Shown here in pieces: positions 16,754-25,376 of a stretch of DNA of 64,000 bases (position 1 is the first letter of the stretch; each line of letters starts with the position of its first letter). The notes beneath the pieces are model-generated. The model was not told where the DNA came from and searched no databases. It saw only the letters and a program-made list of their open reading frames with translations. A program made the translations under genes and the position numbers. Source of the DNA: Streptomyces sp. SCSIO 30461 (lineage in GTDB: Bacteria; Actinomycetota; Actinomycetes; Streptomycetales; Streptomycetaceae); contig NZ_CP146101.1 of NCBI RefSeq assembly GCF_037023745.1, positions 7,686,501-7,750,500 on the forward strand, read 5' to 3'.

Positions 16754-18175
16754 GTGGCCGCGCCCCCACCCTCTCCGACGCCCACCGCCCCCGCCTCCGG
16801 TTCGCGTAAGTTCCTCGGGCGGCTCTCGCTCCCCGAGCGGAACTACCTGGTGGAGACACTTCGCGCCGAAACCGTCGGCGGCATCCTGTTGCTGGTCGCC
16901 GCGATCGCAGCGATCATCTGGGCGAACACGTCGGGCGCCTCCTACAAAGCCGTCAGCGAGTTCCACTTCGGTCCCGCGGCACTCGGCCTCGACCTTTCCG
17001 TGGCGCACTGGGCGGCCGACGGACTGCTCGCCATCTTCTTCTTCGTCGCCGGTATCGAACTCAAACGAGAGCTGGTCGCCGGCGAGCTGCGCGACCCCAG
17101 GGCCGCCGCGCTCCCCATCGTCGCCGCCGTCTGCGGGATGGCCGTACCCGCCCTCGTCTACACCCTTGTCAACGTCGCGGGGGGCGGCTCCACGGCGGGC
17201 TGGGCGGTGCCCACCGCCACCGACATCGCCTTCGCGCTCGCCGTGCTGGCCGTCATCGGTACCTCTCTCCCCTCCGCCGTACGCGCCTTCCTGCTCACCC
17301 TCGCCGTCGTCGACGACCTCTTCGCCATCCTGATCATCGCGGTGTTCTTCACGGCGGACCTGAACTTCGCCGCGCTGGGCGGGGCATTCGTGGGTCTGGG
17401 CGTCTTCTGGCTGCTGCTGCGCAAGGGCGTGCGCGGGTGGTACGTGTATGTGCCACTGGCTCTGGTGATCTGGGGCCTGATGTACAACAGCGGCGTCCAC
17501 GCCACCATCGCCGGGGTGGCGATGGGCCTGATGCTGCGCTGCGCCAGGCACGAAGGCGAGGCCCAGTCGCCCGGCGAGCACATCGAGCATCTCGTACGAC
17601 CGGTATCGGCCGGACTCGCCGTCCCGCTGTTCGCCCTCTTCTCGGCCGGCGTCAGCGTCTCGGGTGAGGCGCTCCACGCGGTCTTCACCCGCCCGGAGAC
17701 CCTCGGCGTGGTCCTCGGCCTTGTGGTCGGCAAGACCATCGGTATCTTCGGCGGCACCTGGCTCGCAGCCCGCTTCACCAAGGCCGAACTCAACGAGGAC
17801 CTGGCCTGGGCCGATGTATTCGCTGTCGCCTCGTTGGCCGGTATCGGCTTCACCGTCTCGCTGCTCATCGGCGAACTCGCCTTCGCCTCCGACACCGACC
17901 TGATGGAGGAGATCAAGGCCGCGGTCCTGGCCGGCTCGATCATCGCCGCGATTTTGGCCTGTGTACTGCTGAAGTTGCGGGTACGCACCTACCGGGCCCT
18001 GTGCGAGGAGGAGGAACGCGACGACGACCAGGACGGCATCCCGGACATCTACGAGCAGGGCAACCCCGAGTACCACCTGAGGATGGCCGCAATCCACGAG
18101 GCGAAGGCCGCGGAGCACCGCCGCAAGGCAGAACTGGCCGGGGCGTCGCGCGGCGATGGCGACAGTCCGGCATGA
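16754..18175 (+). CDS. nhaA: NhaA-type Na+/H+ antiporter
   Basis: A 473-aa membrane antiporter that exchanges sodium for protons. About eleven hydrophobic segments are visible, with the NhaA signatures GWAVPTATDIAFALAVL and LTLAVVDDLFAILIIAVFF; the two adjacent Asp residues in VVDDL are the transport residues. The C-terminal tail is hydrophilic with an acidic stretch (EEEERDDDQDG) and a basic end. The GTG at 16754 is chosen because GGAGG lies 9 bp upstream and the N-terminus then starts with a Pro-rich cytoplasmic segment; longer frames lack an RBS. Confidence 0.93.
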   Translation: MAAPPPSPTPTAPASGSRKFLGRLSLPERNYLVETLRAETVGGILLLVAAIAAIIWANTSGASYKAVSEFHFGPAALGLDLSVAHWAADGLLAIFFFVAGIELKRELVAGELRDPRAAALPIVAAVCGMAVPALVYTLVNVAGGGSTAGWAVPTATDIAFALAVLAVIGTSLPSAVRAFLLTLAVVDDLFAILIIAVFFTADLNFAALGGAFVGLGVFWLLLRKGVRGWYVYVPLALVIWGLMYNSGVHATIAGVAMGLMLRCARHEGEAQSPGEHIEHLVRPVSAGLAVPLFALFSAGVSVSGEALHAVFTRPETLGVVLGLVVGKTIGIFGGTWLAARFTKAELNEDLAWADVFAVASLAGIGFTVSLLIGELAFASDTDLMEEIKAAVLAGSIIAAILACVLLKLRVRTYRALCEEEERDDDQDGIPDIYEQGNPEYHLRMAAIHEAKAAEHRRKAELAGASRGDGDSPA

Positions 18176-18301
18176 TCTGACAGCAGACCCCATCGGACAG
18201 CGCGAACGCGTGGACAGGCAGTGCCGACACGGTCGCGCAGTCACACAGCAAAGACGCCCCAAACCGAAACCGAAGCACAGATGATGAAGAGGGAGTCAGC
18301 G

Positions 18302-18817
18302 ATGAGCGACCCCGGCAGCGGCGCACCGAAGACCGCCGGCACCGTCGAAGTCACCGGCGACACGGTCGGCCCGGTCCGGCTGATCGGCCCTGACCGGACC
18401 CTCGGGCAGCTGGTCGCGACGGCGACCGCTGAAATGTCGGCCCTGGTGCACGACGAGATCGCCCTGGCCAAGGCGGAGCTCCGCCAGGACGTCAAGCGTG
18501 GGGTGACCGGTGGTGCGGCCATCTCCATCGCGGGAGTGCTGGCGCTCTTCTCCCTACCGGTGCTGAGCTTCGCCGCCGCCTACGGCATCCACAATCTGGG
18601 CCTCGGCCTCGCATGGTCGTTCCTGATCGTGGGCGGGGCGTTCCTGCTGCTCGCGGCGCTCCTGGCACTGCTCGCCATGTCGAAGTTCAAGAAGGTCAAG
18701 CCACCGGAGAAGTCGATCGCCTCTGCGAAGCAGACCGCAGCGGTGCTGGGGAACGTCAAGCCGCATCCCCGTCAGGACCCGGACTCGTCCACCGCTGTGG
18801 CACGCTCATCGGTATGA
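18302..18817 (+). CDS. phage-holin-like (Holin-X/superfamily III) membrane protein
   Basis: A 171-aa protein with two hydrophobic helices (AISIAGVLALFSLPVLSFAA and LGLAWSFLIVGGAFLLLAAL) preceded by an amphipathic helix with many Glu and Lys (ALVHDEIALAKAELRQDVKR). This is the actinobacterial holin-X family, widespread in chromosomes and not tied to a prophage here. GGGAG lies 7 bp before the ATG. Its stop overlaps the hydrolase start as ATGA, so the two are co-translated. The function is unknown; a role at the membrane is inferred. Confidence 0.82.
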   Translation: MSDPGSGAPKTAGTVEVTGDTVGPVRLIGPDRTLGQLVATATAEMSALVHDEIALAKAELRQDVKRGVTGGAAISIAGVLALFSLPVLSFAAAYGIHNLGLGLAWSFLIVGGAFLLLAALLALLAMSKFKKVKPPEKSIASAKQTAAVLGNVKPHPRQDPDSSTAVARSSV

Positions 18818-19800
18818 CGGACCCCGAATCCGGCCCTGAGGACCCCCGCAACGGCCTCGACAACCCCCGCGGCAACGGCGCAGGCGCTGTCGGCGGCGGC
18901 CCGGTGCGCATCGAGGGTCCATGGACCCATCGAGACGTCGCGGCCAATGGTGCGCGCTTCCATATCGCCGAGCTGGGTGATGGGCCGCTGGTGCTGCTCC
19001 TGCACGGGTTCCCGCAGTTCTGGTGGACCTGGCGGCATCAGCTGACGGCGCTCGCCGACGCCGGGTTCCGGGCCGTGGCCATGGATCTGCGCGGTGTGGG
19101 CGGCAGCGATCGCACACCGCGGGGCTACGACCCCGCGAACCTCGCGCTGGACATCACCGGTGTGGTGCGCTCGCTGGGCGAGCCGGACGCTGCGCTCGTC
19201 GGGCATGGTCTGGGCGGCTACCTCGCCTGGACCGCCGCGGTGATGCGCCCCAAGCTCGTGCGTCGACTCGCGGTCTCCTCGATGCCCCATCCGCGCCGCT
19301 GGCGTTCGTCGATGCTCGGCGACTTCGCGCAGACCCGCGCTGGTTCGTACATCTGGGGCTTCCAGCGGCCGTGGCTGCCGGAACGCCAACTCGTCGCCGA
19401 TGACGCGGATCTGGCCGGCCGTCTGATCCGTGACTGGTCCGGGCCCCGGCAGCCGGATGAGGAGGCGATCGAGGTGTACCGGCGGGCGATGTGCATTCCG
19501 TCGACGGCACACTGCTCGATCGAGCCCTACCGCTGGATGGTGCGCTCGCTCGCCCGCCCGGACGGTGTCCAGTTCTACCGTCGGATGAAACGCCCGGTAC
19601 GGGTGCCGACGCTCCATCTGCACGGCTCCCTGGACCCGGCGATGCGTATGCGCAGCGCCGCGGGCTCGGGGCAGTACGTCGAGGCGCCGTACCGCTGGCG
19701 GCTCTTCGACGGCCTCGGCCACTTCCCCCACGAGGAGGACCCGGTGGCGTTCTCCAAGGAGCTCATCGGCTGGCTGAAGGACCCCGAGCCGGACCGCTGA
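18814..19800 (+). CDS. alpha/beta hydrolase (epoxide hydrolase-like) without the nucleophile
   Basis: A 328-aa alpha/beta-hydrolase fold protein with oxyanion segment LLLHGFPQFWWTW, acid residue in LHGSLDP and catalytic His in FDGLGHFPHEEDP. The nucleophile elbow reads VGHGLGGYLAW, so Gly stands where Asp (epoxide hydrolases) or Ser (esterases) is expected. The mycobacterial counterpart in the same place is annotated EphE and also neighbours MarP. It is translationally coupled to the holin-like gene by a 4-bp overlap. Enzymatic activity is uncertain. Confidence 0.8.
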   Translation: MTDPESGPEDPRNGLDNPRGNGAGAVGGGPVRIEGPWTHRDVAANGARFHIAELGDGPLVLLLHGFPQFWWTWRHQLTALADAGFRAVAMDLRGVGGSDRTPRGYDPANLALDITGVVRSLGEPDAALVGHGLGGYLAWTAAVMRPKLVRRLAVSSMPHPRRWRSSMLGDFAQTRAGSYIWGFQRPWLPERQLVADDADLAGRLIRDWSGPRQPDEEAIEVYRRAMCIPSTAHCSIEPYRWMVRSLARPDGVQFYRRMKRPVRVPTLHLHGSLDPAMRMRSAAGSGQYVEAPYRWRLFDGLGHFPHEEDPVAFSKELIGWLKDPEPDR

Positions 19801-20220
19801 CCCGGCCGCCCGGCGACCCGACGGCGAACAGGCGTACGACGGACGGGTATTGCCGCGCGCATAGGCCAATTGGCGGGCCCAGATGCGATTACCGACCTTG
19901 TGGCCCGGGCACAGGTCGGGGTATGGGCTGGACGCACGACTACGGTGACACAGCACGCAACTCCCGCTCGGCCTCCGCGCCGATCGACTACGAGAGGGGC
20001 GGCTCACAGACGCAGGGCCACGATCCCCGGCTCGGCATCCCGCGTATCCTCCGCCGCCGGGCCCGCTGGGTCTCGGCGCGGCTCCGGCATCCTCGCGGCT
20101 AGCAGGCAAGGGCGTCGTCCCGAAGCCGACTGCGCCCGACCCCCGTGCAGGACCACCCCTGACGGACCCGTCGTCAGAGCCGCCGCGGAGCACCGCGATC
20201 CGGCGCCCCGGCGGCGTCCG
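19801..20220 (+). other. 420-bp gap between convergent hydrolase and MarP genes
   Basis: It holds one plausible small gene (19923-20102) and otherwise GC-rich sequence with short imperfect inverted repeats near 20160-20220 that could terminate the marP transcript. No RNA gene or repeat was recognised. Confidence 0.4.
19923..20102 (+). CDS. possible 59-aa basic small protein
   Basis: The frame begins ATG GGC TGG ACG and encodes a hydrophilic peptide (MGWTHDYGDTARNSRSASAP at its start) with a basic C-terminus containing RILRRRARWVSARLRH. Nearly all codons end in G or C, as in real Streptomyces genes. There is no clear ribosome site; the sequence before the ATG is GGTCGGGGT. It lies between a hydrolase and the convergent MarP gene. 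No family is recognised. Confidence 0.45.
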   Translation: MGWTHDYGDTARNSRSASAPIDYERGGSQTQGHDPRLGIPRILRRRARWVSARLRHPRG

Positions 20221-21420
20221 TCACAGGGCGCAGCCCTGGCTGTCGACCTGCTGGTTGGCCTTGACTCCGCGAGCGATGTCATCACGGATCTCGTCGACCG
20301 TCAGTGCGTAACCCGTATTGGCGTCGTCACGCGACCGGGCGAAGATCACCCCGTACACCTCACCCTCCGGGGTGAGTAGCGGCCCTCCCGAGTTGCCCTC
20401 GCGGACGGTCGTGAACAGCGAGTAGACATCGCGGCGCACCTCACCCCTGCGGTAGATGTCGGGCCCGTCGGCATCGATCCGGCCCCTGACCCGGGCCGAC
20501 CGCACGTCGTATCCGCCGTTCTGGGGGAAGCCCGCGACGATCGCGCTGTCACCCGTGCGGGCGTCAGTCCCGGTGAACGGCAGCGGCGTGGCCTTGAGGC
20601 CCGGGACGTCGAGTACGGCGATGTCCCGCTGCCAGTCGTAGAGGACGACTTTCGCGTCGTAGAGCCGGCCCTTACCGCCTATCTGGACGGTGGGCTCGTC
20701 CACGCCACCCACGACGTGCGCGTTGGTCATGACGCGGCGCTCGGCGAACACGAAGCCGGTGCCTTCCAGGACCTTGTTGCAGCTGGTGGCCGTACCGACG
20801 ACCTTCACGATGGAGCGCTGGGCCCGTGCCGCGACCGGGCTGTCGGCGAGGGCCGGGTCGGGCGCGCGCACCTCGGTGATGGGCTCCTTGGCGAACGGGC
20901 TGAAGACCGGTGGGAAGCCGTTCTGCGCGAGGACGGAGGAGAAGTCATTCGTCCAGGTGGCCGCCTCTGCCGGCAGCACCTCGGATACGCCGAGGAGGAC
21001 CTTCGAGTTGCGGACCTCCTTGCCGAGGGTGGGCAGGGAGGTCTGAGCGAGGGCTGAGCCGAGCAGCCAGGCGACGAGGAGCATGGCGACGACGTTGACG
21101 AGCGCGCCACCCGTCGCGTCGAGCGCACGCGCCGGCGACCAGGTGATGTGACGGCGCAGCTTGTTGCCGAGGTGGGTGGTGAAGGCCTGCCCGACCGAGG
21201 CGAAGACGATCACGATCACGACCGCGACGATAGCGGCCGTGGTGGAGACCTCGGCCTCATCCGTGAGCCGGTCCCACACGACTGGCAGCAGGTAGACGGC
21301 GATGAGCCCACCGCCGAGGAAACCGATCACCGAGAGGATGCCGACGACGAATCCCTGGCGGTACCCGACGATCGCGAACCACACGGCTGCCACCAGCAGC
21401 AGGATGTCCAGCACGTTCAC
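20221..21420 (-). CDS. marP: MarP-family membrane serine protease (CvpA + trypsin-like domain)
   Basis: A 399-aa protein with four N-terminal membrane helices of the CvpA/colicin V type (residues about 1-125) and an extracytoplasmic chymotrypsin-like protease domain. The triad is visible as His in MTNAHVVGG, Asp in QRDIAVLDV and Ser in REGNSGGPLL. Two cysteines (in TATSCNK and the C-terminal QGCAL) could form the disulfide known from M. tuberculosis MarP, which protects against acid and oxidative stress. GTG at 21420 is the start. It sits next to the hydrolase gene, as in mycobacteria. Confidence 0.93.
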   Translation of the reverse strand: MNVLDILLLVAAVWFAIVGYRQGFVVGILSVIGFLGGGLIAVYLLPVVWDRLTDEAEVSTTAAIVAVVIVIVFASVGQAFTTHLGNKLRRHITWSPARALDATGGALVNVVAMLLVAWLLGSALAQTSLPTLGKEVRNSKVLLGVSEVLPAEAATWTNDFSSVLAQNGFPPVFSPFAKEPITEVRAPDPALADSPVAARAQRSIVKVVGTATSCNKVLEGTGFVFAERRVMTNAHVVGGVDEPTVQIGGKGRLYDAKVVLYDWQRDIAVLDVPGLKATPLPFTGTDARTGDSAIVAGFPQNGGYDVRSARVRGRIDADGPDIYRRGEVRRDVYSLFTTVREGNSGGPLLTPEGEVYGVIFARSRDDANTGYALTVDEIRDDIARGVKANQQVDSQGCAL

Positions 21421-21528
21421 CGTCGTATGCCTCGCAGTTTCGTCGTCCGGCGCTCCGTCCGGCTGGGGTGGGTGTCCGGTTCCCCGGACTCCAGGGAGCC
21501 ACCCCGGAGTGGAGTACGGGCCACGGTC

Positions 21529-22224
21529 TCATGGTCGCCAATCGAGCGGGACCTGCTTTCCGCGGTCCCAGGGGCGCTCCCAACCGGCGAAGTGCAGGAT
21601 CCGGTCGATCACTCCCGCCGTAAAACCCCAGACCAGAGCGGAGGCGACCAGGAACGCGGGGCCTCGGAACCCGCTGGGGTGGACTGCGGTGGCACGATTT
21701 GCCGGATTCGTGAGATCCGCCACGGGAACAGTGAAGACCCGGGCGGTCTCCGCGGGGTCGACGGCAGCGACCGGACTCGGCTCGCGCCACCAGCCGAGGA
21801 CCGGCGCGACGACGAATCCGCTCACCGGGATGTAGAGGCGGGGCAGCACCCCGAAGAGCTGTACACCCGCCGGATCCAGCCCTGTCTCCTCCTCGGCCTC
21901 GCGCAAAGCGGCGCGCAGCGGCCCTGATGTGGCCGGGTCGCCGTCCACGGGGTCGAGGGCGCCACCGGGGAAGGAGGGCTGTCCGGCGTGCGAGCGCAGA
22001 CTGCTGGCACGCTCCATCAGCAGCAACTCGGGGCCTTGAGGGCCTTCGCCGAAGAGAACGAGCACAGCGGACTGGCGGCCGCCACCGCCGTCGGGCGGCA
22101 GATAGCGGCTGAGCTGCTCAGGGGCGACCGTCCTGGCGGCCTCAGCCACCGGGACAAGCCAGTCGGGCAGACCTTCGCTCGTCACGGCCAGCTCGCCGTC
22201 GTACATCTCGTCCGTGCGTGTCAT
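21529..22224 (-). CDS. NUDIX hydrolase, CoA pyrophosphatase (NudL-like)
   Basis: A 231-aa NUDIX protein. The upstream signature LLMERASSLRSHAGQPSFPGG and the Nudix core LREAEEETGLD are those of the CoA pyrophosphatase group, which cleaves CoA to 4'-phosphopantetheine and 3',5'-ADP. ATG at 22224 is preferred; a longer frame reaches 22281. It is transcribed in the same direction as marP, 108 bp upstream of it, so they may share a transcript. Confidence 0.85.
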   Translation of the reverse strand: MTRTDEMYDGELAVTSEGLPDWLVPVAEAARTVAPEQLSRYLPPDGGGGRQSAVLVLFGEGPQGPELLLMERASSLRSHAGQPSFPGGALDPVDGDPATSGPLRAALREAEEETGLDPAGVQLFGVLPRLYIPVSGFVVAPVLGWWREPSPVAAVDPAETARVFTVPVADLTNPANRATAVHPSGFRGPAFLVASALVWGFTAGVIDRILHFAGWERPWDRGKQVPLDWRP

Positions 22225-22387
22225 GAGCACCCCCGTGGTGTGCAACGCGTACCGCTTCCGGGATCGTTCCTGACCCAGCACCCCAGGCTGCGACCGGGTC
22301 GGGACCCGCGCAGACCGGGCACGCGCAGACCGGGCACGGGCAGACCAGGCGCCTGGCCGCGCGGGCGGGGCGCGGCGGCGGGCTGTG

Positions 22388-23404
22388 TCATGAGGACGCC
22401 AGCGGAGGTGCGGGCTTGCCGGGGTAGTCCGGCGGAGGGTTCAGACGCTGGCCCGGGTAGCCGCCCATCTCATACTTGAGCAGCTTCTTCGCCTTGTCGG
22501 GGTCCGTCTCGCCCTCGCCGTACGAGGGGCACAGGTGAGTGATCGGGCAGGCGCCGCATGCCGGCTTGCGGGCGTGGCAGATGCGGCGGCCGTGGAAGAT
22601 GACCCGGTGGGAGAGCATCGTCCAGTCGCTCTTGGGGAAGATCGCGGCGACCTCGGCCTCGATCTTGACCGGATCCTCCTGCGTGGTCCACTTCCAGCGG
22701 CGGGCGAGCCTCATGAAATGGGTGTCCACGGTGATCCCCGGGACGCCATAGGCGTTTCCCAGCACCACGAACGCCGTCTTGCGGCCCACGCCCGGAAGCT
22801 TCACCAGATCCTCGAGCCGGTCGGGGACCTCGCCGCCGAAGTCGTCGCGCAGGGCCCCGGACAGGCCGATCAGGGACTTCGCCTTGGCGCGGAAGAAGCC
22901 CGTGGGCCGGACGATCTCCTCCAGCTCCTCAGGAACGGCAGCGGCCATGTCCTCGGGCGTGGGATATCGAGCGAAGAGCGCGGGGGTCGTCTGGTTGACC
23001 CGCAGATCGGTGGTCTGCGCGGACAGGACCGTCGCCACCAGCAGCTCGAAGGGGTTCCGGAAGTCCAGCTCGGGGTGGGCGTACGGATAGACCTCGGCCA
23101 GCTCGCGATTGATACGGCGGGCACGCCGGACCATCGCCAGCCGTGACTCCGGCTTCGCCGCGGCTCTGCGCGACGGCGCCGCGGAGCCTCTGGGACCTTC
23201 GGGACCTTCCGGGGTCGCTCGGACAGCAGGGGACGTCCGGACGGCTGGGGCCGCGGGAGCTCTCCTGGAGGAAGAACCCTTCCGCTTTGCCCCTTTTGCC
23301 ACTTTTGCCGACTGAGGGGAATCATGTTCGCCCACAGCGGAATCTTGCTCCCCTGGCACTCTTCCAGCCCCCTTGGCCTGCACTCTCACCGGCGAATTGG
23401 ACAC
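22388..23404 (-). CDS. nth: endonuclease III (DNA glycosylase/AP lyase)
   Basis: A 338-aa base-excision repair enzyme that removes oxidised pyrimidines and cleaves the abasic site. The helix-hairpin-helix LPGVGRKTA carries the catalytic Lys, and [11 protein letters not shown] carries the catalytic Asp. The iron-sulfur cluster ligands have spacing C-X6-C-X2-C-X5-C in [18 protein letters not shown] disordered Lys/Pro/Ala-rich N-terminus of about 85 residues precedes the enzyme domain and exceeds the usual 220-260 aa length. GTG at 23404 is the start, though an internal start ([12 protein letters not shown]) is possible. It is divergent from crp. Confidence 0.95.
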   Translation of the reverse strand: MSNSPVRVQAKGAGRVPGEQDSAVGEHDSPQSAKVAKGAKRKGSSSRRAPAAPAVRTSPAVRATPEGPEGPRGSAAPSRRAAAKPESRLAMVRRARRINRELAEVYPYAHPELDFRNPFELLVATVLSAQTTDLRVNQTTPALFARYPTPEDMAAAVPEELEEIVRPTGFFRAKAKSLIGLSGALRDDFGGEVPDRLEDLVKLPGVGRKTAFVVLGNAYGVPGITVDTHFMRLARRWKWTTQEDPVKIEAEVAAIFPKSDWTMLSHRVIFHGRRICHARKPACGACPITHLCPSYGEGETDPDKAKKLLKYEMGGYPGQRLNPPPDYPGKPAPPLASS

Positions 23405-23519
23405 CCGGCCAGCCTAAGGGCCGCCACCGACATCCGCCCCGGACGCCGCCGATCACCACCCGAATCGGCCCCTGAAGCACAACAGGACACGCCGGTGCGT
23501 CAGACTTGTGATGGATCCT

Positions 23520-23535
23520 TGTGATCGATCGCACT
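23520..23535 (+). promoter_or_regulatory. Crp-type binding site upstream of crp
   Basis: TGTGA (23520-23524), a 6-bp spacer TCGATC and GCACT (23531-23535) match the CRP layout TGTGA-N6-TCACA in eight of ten positions and keep GTG-N8-CAC intact. The site is 62 bp before the crp GTG and also upstream of divergent nth. Autoregulation is inferred. Confidence 0.55.
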
Positions 23536-23597
23536 GTTTTGCTGTGCGGCATCATGGGGACCACCGTCCCCTGAGCAGGTCGACAAGGAGAGAACTC

Positions 23598-24272
23598 GTG
23601 GACGACGTTCTGCGGCGCGCCCCGCTCTTCGCGGCGCTCGATGACGAGCAGGCCGCGGAGCTCCGCGCCTCGATGAGTGAAGTGACACTCGCACGCGGCG
23701 ACGCGCTCTTCCACGAGGGCGACCCCGGCGACCGGCTGTACGTGGTCACCGAGGGCAAGGTCAAGCTGCACCGCACCTCGCCCGACGGCCGCGAGAACAT
23801 GCTGGCGGTGCTCGGCCCCGGGGAGCTGATCGGCGAGCTCTCGCTGTTCGACCCGGGCCCGCGGACGGCCACGGCCACCGCGCTGACCGAGGTGAAGCTG
23901 CTCGGTCTCGGCCACGGCGACCTCCAGCCCTGGCTCAACGCACGCCCCGAGGTGGCCACGGCCCTGCTGCGCGCCGTCGCGCGCCGACTGCGCAAGACCA
24001 ACGACCAGATGTCCGACCTGGTCTTCTCCGACGTCCCCGGCCGCGTCGCCCGAGCCCTCCTCGACCTGTCGCGCCGCTTCGGCGTGCAGTCGGAGGAGGG
24101 CATCCACGTGGTTCACGACCTGACCCAGGAGGAGCTGGCCCAGCTCGTCGGCGCCTCCCGCGAGACCGTGAACAAGGCCCTGGCCGACTTCGCCCAGCGC
24201 GGCTGGCTGCGTCTTGAGGCACGCGCCGTGATCCTGCTCGACGTGGAGCGCCTCGCGAAGCGCTCGCGCTAG
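23598..24272 (+). CDS. crp: cAMP receptor protein (Crp/Fnr family)
   Basis: A 224-aa global regulator. The N-terminal cyclic-nucleotide-binding domain shows GELIGELSLFDPGPRTATAT, with the Glu and Arg that contact cAMP. The C-terminal winged helix has the recognition region LAQLVGASRETVNKALADF. In Streptomyces, Crp controls germination, development and antibiotic production. GTG at 23598 is preceded by AAGGAG 9 bp upstream and gives the standard length; a longer open frame lacks an RBS. A Crp-like site stands in its own promoter. Confidence 0.96.
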   Translation: MDDVLRRAPLFAALDDEQAAELRASMSEVTLARGDALFHEGDPGDRLYVVTEGKVKLHRTSPDGRENMLAVLGPGELIGELSLFDPGPRTATATALTEVKLLGLGHGDLQPWLNARPEVATALLRAVARRLRKTNDQMSDLVFSDVPGRVARALLDLSRRFGVQSEEGIHVVHDLTQEELAQLVGASRETVNKALADFAQRGWLRLEARAVILLDVERLAKRSR

Positions 24273-24325
24273 CGGGTGCCGTGACCGGACGGGTCTGCCG
24301 GACTCGGCTCGGACCTCTCCAGCAT

Positions 24326-24364
24326 GCGGGGCGCCCCCGGACGATCCGTCCGGGGGCGCCCCGC
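24326..24364. terminator. 18-bp bidirectional terminator between crp and the SPFH gene
   Basis: The arms 24326-24343 and 24347-24364 are perfectly complementary over 18 bp, almost wholly G and C, with only ATC in the loop. It lies between two converging genes, so it should stop both transcripts. It is one of the most stable hairpins in the window. Confidence 0.88.
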
Positions 24365-24383
24365 ACACGTTCCGGGACCGGGG

Positions 24384-25271
24384 TCAGCGCTTCGTGCCGT
24401 CGACGATCACCGGGGTTCCGCCACCACTGCCGCACGGGACCGCGTAGACCGGGTTCTTCGCCGCGGCCTCCCGGAAGGCGTCGATGCACTGGTTCATGAT
24501 CACCTTGTCCGAGAGCGAGTCGTTGAGAATCTTGTTCGCCTTGGCGATGCCTTCCGCCTCGATCCGGCGGCGCTCCGCCTCCGCCTTGGCGGTACGCGCC
24601 GCCTCAGTGGCCCGCTCCGTGGCCTGCTCCTGCTGGATCTTGCGGTCGATCTGGTCCTGGAGGCTGTCCGACGGCTTCACATTGCGCAGGTTGACCGTGG
24701 TCACGTCGATTCCGCGAGGAGCCAGCCGCTCCTTGATCAGGTCGCCGATCTCCATGTTGATCTTCTCCCGGGCCGAGGCGTAGCCCTGCTCGCTCGTGTA
24801 ACGGGCGAACACATTACGGACGATCTCCCGGCTGTCCGGATAGACGAGACGCTGCTGGATGGCGCTCTCACTGCCCGCAAGCCGGTAGAGCTCCACGGCC
24901 TTCGCGGGCGTCACGGCCCATTTCACGGTCACTTCCACGTACATCACGCCGCCCTGGCTGGAACGCACCTCGACCACGTCCTTGTCGGAGAGGTTGAGGT
25001 CGACCGGGCGGGTGGAGAAGGTCGTGACGCTGGTGAACGGCGACCTCAGGTGCATTCCGGAGGTCAGCGGCGAGCCGACCTTGCCGAAGGTCACAGGCAC
25101 ACCGACCTCGTACGCGCTGACGATGTAGACGCAACTGGTGATGCCCGCGAACAGGCCGGCTATCAGCGCGGCGACAGCACCGAGCTTGAAACCGCGGCGG
25201 CCGTCGTCGCCTCGTGAGACCACGTACAACACCACGGCGGCGATGACGAGCAGGATGAACAGGACGAACAC
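24384..25271 (-). CDS. SPFH/prohibitin-family membrane protein
   Basis: A 295-aa protein with two N-terminal hydrophobic helices (residues about 1-18 and 29-50) and an SPFH (stomatin-prohibitin-flotillin) domain, ending in a helical region rich in Ala, Glu, Arg (ATEAARTAKAEAERRRIEAE) typical for oligomerisation. Such proteins form membrane microdomain scaffolds. The partner is unknown; no NfeD-like gene is next to it. It converges with crp across an 18-bp hairpin and is probably monocistronic. Confidence 0.85.
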   Translation of the reverse strand: MFVLFILLVIAAVVLYVVSRGDDGRRGFKLGAVAALIAGLFAGITSCVYIVSAYEVGVPVTFGKVGSPLTSGMHLRSPFTSVTTFSTRPVDLNLSDKDVVEVRSSQGGVMYVEVTVKWAVTPAKAVELYRLAGSESAIQQRLVYPDSREIVRNVFARYTSEQGYASAREKINMEIGDLIKERLAPRGIDVTTVNLRNVKPSDSLQDQIDRKIQQEQATERATEAARTAKAEAERRRIEAEGIAKANKILNDSLSDKVIMNQCIDAFREAAAKNPVYAVPCGSGGGTPVIVDGTKR

Positions 25272-25376
25272 CGCGTTTCCCCCAGGGATGAAATGCCGAA
25301 AGTAAGCGGAGCGTAAGGCACGGCTGGGCCGCAGCCCGGACGGGGGTCCCCGGCCCGGAGGTTCAGGCGTTCGGCG

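Noticed and set aside
18302..18817. Prophage holin
   Set aside because: The Holin-X family is a common chromosomal actinobacterial family and no phage genes are adjacent.
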